Below, piece after piece: positions 37,157 to 45,315 of a stretch of DNA of 64,000 nucleotides. Under the pieces are notes generated by a model. That model was not told where the DNA came from, did no database searches, and saw only the letters and a program-made list of their open reading frames with translations. The stretch comes from Stutzerimonas stutzeri SDM-LAC. GTDB taxonomy: Bacteria > Pseudomonadota > Gammaproteobacteria > Pseudomonadales > Pseudomonadaceae. The position numbers and the translations under genes are program-made. The DNA is taken from contig NZ_AGSX01000004.1 in NCBI RefSeq assembly GCF_000235745.1, positions 1-64,000 of the forward strand, written 5' to 3'. Numbering within the stretch: position 1 is the first letter of the stretch; each line of letters starts with the position of its first letter.

Positions 37157-39722
37157 GCGGCGTGACAGGCAGGCCGAACTCGAGCGCGAAAACTACAAGC
37201 TGCGGCGCATCAATGCTGCGCTGATCGAGCGTATCGAATCCAGTAACACTGGGCGCGACGCGTCCTACGCGGCTTTTCAGCATTCGGTCGAACTGGCCGA
37301 GCAGGTGCGCGAACGCACCGACGCGCTGAATCAGGCGATGGCCGAGCTGAAGGCCAGCAACCGCTTGTTGAGCGACGCGCGCCTGCGTGCCGAAACCGCG
37401 CATCAGCATCTAGTCGATGCGATCGAGAGCATTTCCGATGCCTTCGTACTGTTCGACAAGGACCAGCGCATCGTCCTGTTCAACAAGCGCTTCAAGACGC
37501 TGTGGAGCCGAACCCGCGTCCGCATCAACAGCGGCACGCGGCTGTCGGAACTAAAGCGGCTGGCGGAGAACAGCGGCCTGATCGCCGAGGAGCACCGTGG
37601 CAAGGCCAACGAGCCCACCGTCTACCGTCTACAAAGCGGGCGCTGGGTGCAGCTTAGCGAGCGGCCAACCCGCGAGGGTGGGTTGGTGATGCTTTACACC
37701 GACATCACCGAGGTGAAGGTCAGCGAGACCATGCGCCGCGAGCAGGCCTTGGCGCAGAAGTCCCGCTTGTTGCAGCGCGCCGTAGACAACCTTTCACAAG
37801 GCGTGGCGATGGTCAGCGCCGATGGTGGTTTGGAGCTGTGGAACGGTCGTTTCCTCGAACTTTGCGGCTTGGCGCCCGTCGAAGCACATCGACCATTCGA
37901 CGAGGTGATGGCCGACAGTGAGCTGAAACTGCTGACGCCCAACACCCGTGACGCCGACGGTCAGCCGCTAACGGAACTGGAGCAGCACCTGTTCGACGGC
38001 CGGACGCTTGAGGTCCGTACTCATCCGCTGCCCACTGGTGGCTTCGTCAATACCTTCACTGACATCACCGAGCGTTACCGCCATGCCGAAGCGCTGCGCG
38101 AGAGCGAGCGCTGGATCCGCCTGATCACCGACCATGTGCCGGCGCTGATCGCCTATGTGTCGGCTGATCTGACCTACGAATTCACCAACAAGGTCTACGA
38201 GGAATGGTATCGCTGGCCCAGCGAAGGCATGCTCGGCCAGTCGCTGCGTGACATTCACAGCGGCGAGCACTGGCTGCAGCTCGAACCCTATATCGACCGG
38301 GCGCTGCGCGGCGAAAGCGTCAGCTTCGAGATGGCCGAGCACAATCATTCCGGACTGCAGCGCTACATGCTGCGCTCTTATGTGCCGAACCGGCAGGCCA
38401 GCGGCGAGGTGGTTGGTATCTTTGTGCTGATTCAAGACATTACGGATCGCCGGCGCACGGCCGAGGCGCTGCACCAGGCCTATCAGAACCTCGAACAGCG
38501 AGTTCGTGAGCGTACCGCGGAGCTCACTAGCCTGAACGACCAGCTGTTGTGCGAAATTGACGAACGCGCTCACGCCGAGGCGCGGCTGCGTGAAGCCAAG
38601 CGCGAAGCGGAACTGGCTAACCTGTCGAAGACCAAGTTTCTTGCCGCGGTGAGTCACGACTTGCTGCAGCCCTTGAACGCTGCCCGGTTGTTCACCAGCG
38701 CATTGCTGGAACAGCCGACTGCGGCCAGCGGCGGGCTGATCCGCAATATCAGCAATTCACTTGAAGACGTGGAAAACCTGCTCGGTACGCTGGTCGACAT
38801 TTCCAAACTCGATGCCGGTGTGATCAAGCCCGATATCGCCCCGTTTGCCGTCAGCGAGCTGCTGGAAAACCTGGCCGCGGAGTTTAACCAGATCGCCGGC
38901 AGCGAGCAGCTGCAGCTGGATTTCATTCCCTGTTCCGCACTGGTGCGCAGCGATATCCAGTTGTTGGCGCGCATCCTGCGCAACCTGTTGACCAACGCCA
39001 TTCGCTACACGCCGCAAGGCCGTGTGATGCTGGGTTGCCGCCGCCGCCGGCAGAGCCTGTCGATCGAGGTATGGGACACCGGCGTCGGCATCCCCGAGGA
39101 CAAGCTCGAGGAGGTCTTCCACGAATTCAAACGCGGCGAAGGCGTACGTCCTCAACAGGATCGCGGGCTTGGCCTGGGCCTGGCGATTGTCGAGAAGATC
39201 GCGCGGATTCTCGGTCATCGGATCCAGGTCAGCTCGGTGCCCGGGCGCGGCTCCAAATTCGCCATCGAAGTGCCCTTGGCCAAGCGGGCACCAAAGGCCA
39301 GCGTAGAGCCGTCAGCCACGGACCAACTGCTCGAACGGCTCAAGGGCGCGCGGGTCTGGGTGCTGGATAACGACACCGCGATCTGTGCCGGTATGCGCAC
39401 ATTGCTGGAAGGCTGGGGCTGTCACGTTGTAACGGCGCTCTCGGAACAGGACCTGGCCGGGCAGGTCGACAACTTCCACGCCGATGCCGATCTGATCATC
39501 GCCGACTATCACCTGGACAACGGCTGCAATGGCATCGACGTGGTCGAGACGGTCAATGCCCGGCGTGCCAGCCCGCTGCCAGCCTTGATGATCACCGCCA
39601 ATTACAGCAACGAACTCAAACAGCAGGTGCGTGAGCTTGGCCACATGCTGATGCATAAACCGGTGCGCCCGATGAAGCTGAAGACCGCCATGTGCCACAT
39701 GATGGAACAGGGGCATTCCTAG
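37125..39722 (+). CDS. nahK: Cytoplasmic PAS-hybrid histidine kinase, NahK/ErcS'-like
   Basis: Soluble multi-PAS hybrid kinase of about 865 residues. Order: N-terminal coiled coil (about 10-85), three PAS units (about 95-205, 210-320, 325-445), a second coiled coil (about 450-500), HisKA with the phospho-accepting His511 in FLAAVSHDLLQPLN, HATPase_c with NLLTNAIRYTPQGR and DTGVGIPEDK, and a C-terminal receiver with the Asp in LIIADYHLDNG. The open frame reaches to 37074, but GTG 37125 reduces the overlap with nosP to 32 bases. In P. aeruginosa NahK feeds the HptB/RetS network, and ErcS' was linked to ethanol oxidation control; both are plausible. Confidence 0.85.
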   Translation: MDGLEKEGPVERRDRQAELERENYKLRRINAALIERIESSNTGRDASYAAFQHSVELAEQVRERTDALNQAMAELKASNRLLSDARLRAETAHQHLVDAIESISDAFVLFDKDQRIVLFNKRFKTLWSRTRVRINSGTRLSELKRLAENSGLIAEEHRGKANEPTVYRLQSGRWVQLSERPTREGGLVMLYTDITEVKVSETMRREQALAQKSRLLQRAVDNLSQGVAMVSADGGLELWNGRFLELCGLAPVEAHRPFDEVMADSELKLLTPNTRDADGQPLTELEQHLFDGRTLEVRTHPLPTGGFVNTFTDITERYRHAEALRESERWIRLITDHVPALIAYVSADLTYEFTNKVYEEWYRWPSEGMLGQSLRDIHSGEHWLQLEPYIDRALRGESVSFEMAEHNHSGLQRYMLRSYVPNRQASGEVVGIFVLIQDITDRRRTAEALHQAYQNLEQRVRERTAELTSLNDQLLCEIDERAHAEARLREAKREAELANLSKTKFLAAVSHDLLQPLNAARLFTSALLEQPTAASGGLIRNISNSLEDVENLLGTLVDISKLDAGVIKPDIAPFAVSELLENLAAEFNQIAGSEQLQLDFIPCSALVRSDIQLLARILRNLLTNAIRYTPQGRVMLGCRRRRQSLSIEVWDTGVGIPEDKLEEVFHEFKRGEGVRPQQDRGLGLGLAIVEKIARILGHRIQVSSVPGRGSKFAIEVPLAKRAPKASVEPSATDQLLERLKGARVWVLDNDTAICAGMRTLLEGWGCHVVTALSEQDLAGQVDNFHADADLIIADYHLDNGCNGIDVVETVNARRASPLPALMITANYSNELKQQVRELGHMLMHKPVRPMKLKTAMCHMMEQGHS

Positions 39723-39777
39723 AGCAGCGCCAGGCTCGATCTACAAAGGCTCGGCGGTGCTGACGTCTATGGCCAAT

Positions 39778-39854
39778 CTGTAGGAGCAAGCTTGCTCGCG
39801 ATCAGCGGTAACTCAGGCGCTCCGGCTATCGCCAGCAAGCTGGCTCCTGCAGGA
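39778..39854. repeat. Pair of inverted Pseudomonas REP elements (REPIN)
   Basis: Two REP-like sequences in opposite orientation: TGTAGGAGCAAGCTTGCTCG near 39779-39798 and CCAGCAAGCTGGCTCCTGCA near 39832-39851, each with an internal hairpin, separated by about 30 bases. They lie in the tail-to-tail gap between nahK and the agmR-like gene, the usual place for such elements. Confidence 0.85.
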
Positions 39855-39896
39855 GATCTTCTAGCTTATTGCTGGGGCACGCGTGGCCGCGGCTGA

Positions 39897-40562
39897 TCAC
39901 CTGCGCAGATAAGCCGTGAAGTCGATGTCTCCTGCCGAGAGGATGGCTTGCACCCGGTTGTGTACGTTGAGCTTGCGCAGGATGGCCGAGACATGGGCCT
40001 TGACCGTGGTTTCGGCGATGTCGAGGTTGTAGGCAATCTGCTTGTTGGATTCGCCCTTGGTCATGCGTTCAAGCACCAGCAGCTGCTTGCGGGTCAGCGC
40101 CTGCAACAGCTCGGGTGGGATGCTTTGCTCGTTGTGCTGGGCGCGGCGGGTGGTGGCCTTCTGGCTGCGGATGATGTCCGAAGGCAGGTAAACATTGCCG
40201 TTGAGGATCTGCTCGATGGCCTCGGTCATCTGCGCGCGTGGCGATGACTTGGTGATGAAGCCGCACGCGCCATAGGTGATCGCCTGTAGCACGATCTGCT
40301 TGTCCTGTTCGGCAGAGACAATCACCACGGGAATGGTCGGCGCCTCGTTGCGCATGTTGATCAGCCCGTTAAGGCCGTGCATTCCGGGCATGTTCAGGTC
40401 GAGCAGCACCAGATCGAGGTCGTCATTCTCCAGCGTCATCGACAGCGCGCTGTCGAGGTCGGCAGTTTCGAGAATCTCGCTGCCTGGGAAGCCGTCCTGG
40501 ATGACGTTATGGATGGCTTCACGAAAAAGCGGGTGGTCGTCAGCGATCAGTATCTTGTACAT
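39897..40562 (-). CDS. agmR: NarL/LuxR-family response regulator, AgmR/ErbR/PedR2-like
   Basis: 221-residue response regulator: receiver domain with the acidic pair in [12 protein letters not shown], the phospho-acceptor Asp in [10 protein letters not shown] (about residue 55) and the Lys in GFITKSS (about 105), then a LuxR-type helix-turn-helix ([20 protein letters not shown] and [16 protein letters not shown]). It resembles AgmR/ErbR (PA1978) and PedR2, activators of PQQ-dependent alcohol oxidation. It is the best candidate to bind the 7-2-7 repeats found at the PQQ promoters, including one 312 bases upstream of its own start. Confidence 0.88.
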   Translation of the reverse strand: MYKILIADDHPLFREAIHNVIQDGFPGSEILETADLDSALSMTLENDDLDLVLLDLNMPGMHGLNGLINMRNEAPTIPVVIVSAEQDKQIVLQAITYGACGFITKSSPRAQMTEAIEQILNGNVYLPSDIIRSQKATTRRAQHNEQSIPPELLQALTRKQLLVLERMTKGESNKQIAYNLDIAETTVKAHVSAILRKLNVHNRVQAILSAGDIDFTAYLRR

Positions 40563-40874
40563 GGCCGGTCACCTTCATTGTTCTGATTATGGTGGGGTAG
40601 ATCGGAAGAAGACCTTCGTCGTGCGCGGCTTCGAGCGACCAATGGCTGCCATTGTGCGGCGCCTATTCGATCAGGGGCTGTTCACCCATAAGCTTGCCCA
40701 GTCCTGGGAGAGAAAACCATCGTCGAAAACACCCTGGGTGTCTTCTGGAAACCGCGGCGTTTCGAGCGGCAACAGACCTTTTGGGCTCTGGCATGTTCAG
40801 CTTTCCAGTACTTCGGTCGGCCACATTACAGGGCAAAGTGCAGGTGTTTAAAATCCTACAATCGACAGGAGAAC

Positions 40875-40890
40875 CAGCACCAAAGTAGTA
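40875..40890. promoter_or_regulatory. 7-2-7 operator-like repeat, agmR region
   Basis: CAGCACC-AA-AGTAGTA: the right heptamer matches GGTAGTA in six of seven positions, the left TACTACC in four of seven. It lies in the 337-base gap between the ABC permease stop and the agmR-like start (both minus strand), where an agmR promoter would be; the minus strand downstream offers a TTTAAA at about 40850. The remainder of the gap (40563-40874) shows no gene I can support. Confidence 0.5.
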
Positions 40891-40899
40891 GAGAACGGC

Positions 40900-41691
40900 T
40901 CAGGTCACCCGCCGTAGCGCGGCGTGCTGCGGATTGAAGCTGAGCACCGCAAGCAGGCTGAACAGCAACGTCAGGCCGAGACACACCGCCAACGCCAGCG
41001 GATTGAGGCGTTCATACAGTGCATAGCGAACCAATTCCACGGCGTAGGTAAAGGGGTTGAACGAGCAGAGCCAGAACAACCATTCGCTGGCTTCACGCAT
41101 TTTCCACAGCGGATAGAGCGCCGATGACAGGAAAAACATCGGAAAGATGACGAAATTCATCACCCCGGCAAAGTTTTCCAGTTGCCTGATGCCATTGGAT
41201 AGCAACAACCCCAGCGCGCTGAGCAGCAACGCAACCAGCAGCAGCGCTGGCAGAGCCGTAAGCAGGCCTGCTGCAGGCGGCTGCACGCCATACAACCAGG
41301 CGATGAAAAGGAACGCATAGACCTGTAGCAGCGAGATCAGCGCTGTCGCCAACAACTTGCTCGCCAGTAGAAAACTGCGCGGCAGAGGGCTGGTCAGCAG
41401 TACGCGCATGCTGCCCATCTCGCGGTCATACACCATGGAGAGGGAGCCCTGCATGCCGTTGAACAGCAGGATCATGCAGGCCAGGCCCGGCACGATCCAG
41501 GTCTCGTAGGTGATATAGGTCTCGTAGGGCTCGATGATGGCGATGCCCAGTGCAGCGCGAAATCCGGCCGCGAATACCACCAGCCAGAGCAGCGGGCGCA
41601 CCAGGGCGCTGAAGAACCGCGAGCGTTGCTGAACGAAACGCAGCCACTCACGAAACACGATGGCTCGCAGGCATTCCCAATAGGGCGTCAT
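40900..41691 (-). CDS. ABC-2 type permease, PQQ-dependent alcohol dehydrogenase system
   Basis: Inner-membrane ABC exporter-type permease of 263 residues with six hydrophobic segments and the ABC-2 signature region around LVYDREMGSMRVLLTSPLPR (about 102-122 from this start). ATG 41691 has AGGAA eight bases upstream; the longer frame to 41802 overlaps the ATPase gene. It corresponds to the permease of the PQQ-associated ABC system (TIGR03861 type, from memory). Last gene of the minus-strand operon 44689-40900. The cargo is unknown. Confidence 0.88.
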   Translation of the reverse strand: MTPYWECLRAIVFREWLRFVQQRSRFFSALVRPLLWLVVFAAGFRAALGIAIIEPYETYITYETWIVPGLACMILLFNGMQGSLSMVYDREMGSMRVLLTSPLPRSFLLASKLLATALISLLQVYAFLFIAWLYGVQPPAAGLLTALPALLLVALLLSALGLLLSNGIRQLENFAGVMNFVIFPMFFLSSALYPLWKMREASEWLFWLCSFNPFTYAVELVRYALYERLNPLALAVCLGLTLLFSLLAVLSFNPQHAALRRVT

Positions 41692-41746
41692 GGCGAGACT
41701 TCCTGCATTGGAGGTGGGGCGGGGCACTTGGCTCGAACGCGGCACA

Positions 41747-42475
41747 TCACGCTGGCACCGCGCTACGGGTGAGCCGGGCGAAGGTCTGCTTGAGGTCGCC
41801 ATCCGCGGCGGCCAGTGTATCGGCTCGACCCTGCGCGACCAGGTTTCCGCGGTTGAGGATGATCAGCTCATCACTTGCCTGGACCTCGTCAAGTAGATGA
41901 GTCGTCCAGAGCACACTCATGCCTTGCTCATCACACAGCGATCTCACGTGATCGTTGAGGTTCTGGCGGCTGGCCGGATCGAGCCCGGCGCTGGCTTCAT
42001 CGAGCAGCAGCAGGCTCGGTTTGTGCAGCAGCGCGCGGGCGATTTCTACCCTGCGGCGATGGCCGCCATTGAGTTCGCGCACCTTGCTTTTGCGGCGCTC
42101 GCCCAGTTGCTGGCGATCCAGCTCCACTTCGATGCGGTCGTTGGCGACCTTGCGCGGCATGCCATGCAGGGCGGCGTGATAGCGCAGGTTCTGCTCGACA
42201 CTGAGATCCAGGTCCAGCGTGCTTTGCTGGAAAACCACTCCGAGTCGCCGCAAGGCTTCGCGCGGCTGGCTGCGCAGACTGAAGCCAGCCACCTGAATGT
42301 CGCCCTGCTGCAAGTCGTAGAGGCGCGTCAGCAACGCGATCAGCGTCGATTTGCCGGCTCCGTTGGGGCCGAGCAGGGCGGTGAAGCCGCCTGCTGCCGT
42401 GTCGAAACTCACGTCGCGCAACGCCTGACGTTCCCCGTAGGCAAAGCTGACGCCCTCGACCTGCAGGGCCGTCAT
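41747..42475 (-). CDS. ABC transporter ATP-binding protein, PQQ-dependent alcohol dehydrogenase system
   Basis: 242-residue ATPase with Walker A LLGPNGAGKSTLI near residue 35, Q-loop VVFQQSTLD near 80, Walker B LLLLDEASAGLD near 154 and switch His in TTHLLDEV. The signature reads LNGGHRRRVEIARAL instead of LSGGQ, an unusual but intact-looking variant. It is typical of the DrrA/CcmA-like exporters associated with PQQ enzymes (TIGR03864 type, from memory). It overlaps the propeller gene by four bases and is followed by the permease gene after 55 bases. Confidence 0.9.
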   Translation of the reverse strand: MTALQVEGVSFAYGERQALRDVSFDTAAGGFTALLGPNGAGKSTLIALLTRLYDLQQGDIQVAGFSLRSQPREALRRLGVVFQQSTLDLDLSVEQNLRYHAALHGMPRKVANDRIEVELDRQQLGERRKSKVRELNGGHRRRVEIARALLHKPSLLLLDEASAGLDPASRQNLNDHVRSLCDEQGMSVLWTTHLLDEVQASDELIILNRGNLVAQGRADTLAAADGDLKQTFARLTRSAVPA

Positions 42476-43443
42476 GGTGCGACCACCACGCCCCAGGGGT
42501 AGCGGCCAACCTTGATCGACTTGATCACCTTGAGCGAATCCACGTCTATCACCGAAACATCGCCGCTGACGCCATTGGTGGTCAGCAGTCGGCTTTCATC
42601 GATGTTGAACGCCATGTGCCAGACCCGGCGCCCCACCAGCAGGTAGTCGAGCACCTCGTAGGTCTTAGCATCTACCACAGCGATATGGTTGGCCGGGCCG
42701 AGCGCGACGAAGGCGTATTTGCCGTCTGAGCTGAGTTTGATGCCGACCGGCTGGACCTTGTCGGGATGCACGCCCTTGATCTTGAAGTTCAGCGTCTTGA
42801 TGATCTCCCGCTTCTCAACGTCAACGACGCTGACCGTCCCGCCGATCTCCGACGAGGCCCAGAGCAGCGTGCTGTCCTTGTTGAACTCCACGTGGCGCGG
42901 GCGCTGGTCGACCAGCGTGTTGTCCACCAATTGGTTGGTACTGGTGTCGATCCAGTGCAGCATATTGGTGGTTTCGCTGGTGTTCACCGCCCACTTGCCG
43001 TCCGGGCTTACGCCCATGCCTTCAGGCTCAACGCCAACATCGATCTGTGCGAGCACCTCTTCGTTGTCGACGTCGACCACCGTCACCAGCGCATCGTCCT
43101 CGTTGGAGATGTACAGCCACTTGTTGTTCGGGTGCAGCGCGAACTGTTCGGGGTCAGCGCCGGATGGCAGCTGCTTGATGATCTTCCGGGTCGCCAAGTC
43201 CATGACCTGCACCGTGTCCGAGTCGCTGGCGCAGATGTAGAGCAGCTTGTTGTCGCGCGACAGCGTCAATCCGCGTGGACGCTGGCCTACTTCGAGGGTT
43301 TCGACCGTTTCCAGCGTATCCAGATCGATCACGCTGACGGTGTCGTCCTTCTCATTGGATACATAGGCGGTGGCCGCCAGGGCGGATGCGCTGACGCAGA
43401 GCAGGGCGCAAGCGGTGGCTGCAGCAAAAAGCGTTTGAGTCAT
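42472..43443 (-). CDS. YVTN beta-propeller protein, PQQ-dependent catabolism-associated
   Basis: 323-residue periplasmic seven-bladed propeller. A signal peptide ending ALA (about residue 24) is followed by YVSNEKDDTVSVIDLDTLET and further blades with the D-T-V-x-V-D pattern about every 42 residues. The ATG at 43443 starts the signal peptide; the frame extends to 43488 without support. It belongs to the propeller family that accompanies the PQQ ABC system (TIGR03866 type, from memory). The job could be substrate or cofactor delivery, but this is not known. Confidence 0.88.
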   Translation of the reverse strand: MTQTLFAAATACALLCVSASALAATAYVSNEKDDTVSVIDLDTLETVETLEVGQRPRGLTLSRDNKLLYICASDSDTVQVMDLATRKIIKQLPSGADPEQFALHPNNKWLYISNEDDALVTVVDVDNEEVLAQIDVGVEPEGMGVSPDGKWAVNTSETTNMLHWIDTSTNQLVDNTLVDQRPRHVEFNKDSTLLWASSEIGGTVSVVDVEKREIIKTLNFKIKGVHPDKVQPVGIKLSSDGKYAFVALGPANHIAVVDAKTYEVLDYLLVGRRVWHMAFNIDESRLLTTNGVSGDVSVIDVDSLKVIKSIKVGRYPWGVVVAP

Positions 43444-43489
43444 CGGAAGTCTCTCTTGTTGTTGTTTGAACCGCTCTGCGGCTTTCACG

Positions 43490-44689
43490 TCACTGATTCT
43501 GGACCGCGTCGCTCAGCCGGCACTGGCTCTCAGGCCGATCGAAGCCCAAGGTATCCAGCTCGCTGGTGGGGTGCAGAAAGCCCTCCTGGGGCGAATTGCT
43601 GACCAGCCCGCGCGGATGCACCAGTGGAACTGGTTGCCGCAGCTGGCCGTTCCAGGGCCGGAACGTCAACTTGCGGCCCTTGAATCCATCGACCGGCAGC
43701 GACTCGCTCAGCGATATCTGGCGGATTGCGTCTGGGTCCGTAGTGCCGAGCTTCGTGATTGCCGTGGCCAGGCTGCGTACGCCGATCCAGGCGGCAAAAT
43801 CGCGGTCGTTCATCCAGCGATTGGCATGGGCTTCGAAGCGCTTCTGCAACTGCGCCGCGCCGTAGGTTTCGACCGTCTTGTGCCAGCCGGTCGGAGTCAG
43901 GCCCTGTGTGCCCACAACCGGCCGCGGTAACCAGGTGTGATAGGGCACATATTCACCGAAGTCGCCGCGCTCATCGGCAACCACGACCACGTCGTATTCG
44001 CCAGCTTGGGTGAACAGAGGCATGTCGGCTTGGGCTGTGCGCCGCTGGTCGTTATCGAACGACCAGGGTTTTTCCTCGATGATCTTGTGACCGAAGCGTT
44101 TGGCTGCCCGCTTGAGCGCCTCGGCATAGGCCTGATCCTCTTCAGTCGGCCCGCTGATCAACAGCCAGCGATTCCAGCGGCGCACGGCGAGGAACTGCCC
44201 CAGCGCGTCGGCCAACATGCTGCGGCTTGGCAGGGTGTGCAGCACGTTACCCAGGCAACGAGACGTTCGCAGCTCATCATCGGGACTGCCGGCATTGAAC
44301 AGCAGACTGTCCGGCATGGCCCCGGCCAACGTTTCCAGGCTCTGCGCGGGAGCGTTCACCACAAACAGGCGCACACCCTGATCATGCAGCTGCCGCGCTT
44401 CGTCCAGTAGCTGCTCTGGGGTTTCAGCCGTGACGCGGTCCAGGGTGTAGCTGTGCTTGAGAAAACGACCGGTGCTGTTGCTGTCGGTAATGGCCAGCTC
44501 GGCGCCGCTCAAGCCCGCGTCAACCGGCTCAGGTATCACATTCGATAGCAGCGGGCCTGGGTCCGGGCGGTAACCGAGGTAACCGATGCGCGCCGAGAGT
44601 TCTGGCCCCGCCGCGCCTGCAGTGCTGGCGAAAACGGCGCAGCAGGCAAGGGCAATCAAGCAACCGGCACGATACAAAAGAGGGCGCAT
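43490..44689 (-). CDS. Periplasmic binding-protein-like component of the PQQ-associated ABC system
   Basis: 399 residues with a signal peptide ending AGAAG near residue 27 and a two-lobed periplasmic-binding fold of the branched-chain amino acid class (TIGR03863 type, from memory). There is a central WNRWLLISGPTEEDQAYAEA near residue 170 and a conserved DFAAWIGVRSLATAI near 300. It is first in the operon binding protein-propeller-ATPase-permease. Export-type ABC-2 permeases rarely use binding proteins, so how it couples is unclear. The operon is divergent from the cupredoxin-eraSR genes. Confidence 0.85.
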   Translation of the reverse strand: MRPLLYRAGCLIALACCAVFASTAGAAGPELSARIGYLGYRPDPGPLLSNVIPEPVDAGLSGAELAITDSNSTGRFLKHSYTLDRVTAETPEQLLDEARQLHDQGVRLFVVNAPAQSLETLAGAMPDSLLFNAGSPDDELRTSRCLGNVLHTLPSRSMLADALGQFLAVRRWNRWLLISGPTEEDQAYAEALKRAAKRFGHKIIEEKPWSFDNDQRRTAQADMPLFTQAGEYDVVVVADERGDFGEYVPYHTWLPRPVVGTQGLTPTGWHKTVETYGAAQLQKRFEAHANRWMNDRDFAAWIGVRSLATAITKLGTTDPDAIRQISLSESLPVDGFKGRKLTFRPWNGQLRQPVPLVHPRGLVSNSPQEGFLHPTSELDTLGFDRPESQCRLSDAVQNQ

Positions 44690-44765
44690 GGACGACTCCT
44701 ATGGCGTTGTGGTCAGCATAGGAAGCCTGTCGGCGCGGGGAAATATGCAGAAAGTACCAGCTGCT

Positions 44766-44781
44766 GTGTACCAAGGTAGTA
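44766..44781. promoter_or_regulatory. 7-2-7 operator-like repeat between the ABC operon and the cupredoxin-eraSR operon
   Basis: GTGTACC-AA-GGTAGTA: perfect right heptamer GGTAGTA, left heptamer four of seven. It lies 77 bases from the leftward start (44689) and 61 bases from the rightward ATG (44842), so one site could serve both divergent units. Confidence 0.65.
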
Positions 44782-44841
44782 AACAAGACCCTGGCAGGCG
44801 CCTCTAGCATGTAGCCATCCATAACAAGAACGAGAAGCCCC

Positions 44842-45279
44842 ATGCCTCCATTCAAAGCGCTAACACTTCACCTCTTGCTGATCGCCAGCCTGATCGGCTT
44901 CGATCAGGTGCTTGCAGCCGGTGACCTTACCCGTCGTACACAATCGCTGCCCGATCTCAGGTTTGGCTCCGAAGAAAGCGATTACGCGGTTTCCCAGAAG
45001 GAATACCAGCTGGAAACCGGCGTCGCCTATCAACTCAAAGTCATCGCCGATGGCCAGAAAGAGTGTGCTTTTCAGGCTCCTGAGTTTTCACAGGCCATCT
45101 TCCTGCGCAAGGTCGAGGCCGGCGGTGTGGAGATCAAAGCCGTGACGCTCGTCGAACTGGAGTTCGAAGAAGCGGGCGAGGCGGAAATTTTCTTCCTGCC
45201 GATCAAGCCCGGGCGTTTCCCCTTCTATTGCAAAGGGCTGCAGAACAAGGGCATGGAAGGGAGCTTCGTGGTCAAGTAG
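44842..45279 (+). CDS. Periplasmic cupredoxin-like protein with altered copper site
   Basis: 145 residues with a signal peptide ending VLAAG near residue 27 and a cupredoxin-like beta sandwich. The C-terminal ligand loop FPFYCKGLQNKGMEGSF keeps the Cys and Met of a type 1 site but has no His between them. Where the N-terminal ligand His is expected the sequence reads KECAFQAPEF, with Cys instead of His. It may thus bind copper through Cys/Met or not at all. PA1981, next to eraSR and exaA in P. aeruginosa, appears to be the counterpart (from memory). It heads the operon with the kinase and regulator genes (36-base gap). Confidence 0.72.
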   Translation: MPPFKALTLHLLLIASLIGFDQVLAAGDLTRRTQSLPDLRFGSEESDYAVSQKEYQLETGVAYQLKVIADGQKECAFQAPEFSQAIFLRKVEAGGVEIKAVTLVELEFEEAGEAEIFFLPIKPGRFPFYCKGLQNKGMEGSFVVK

Positions 45280-45315
45280 CACAGCAACCTGCTGCCCTTA
45301 AAGCGGACGCTGAAC

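Noticed and set aside
40276-40851. 191-codon plus-strand frame over agmR and its upstream gap
   Set aside because: Antisense to the response regulator for half its length and no protein-like sequence in the rest.
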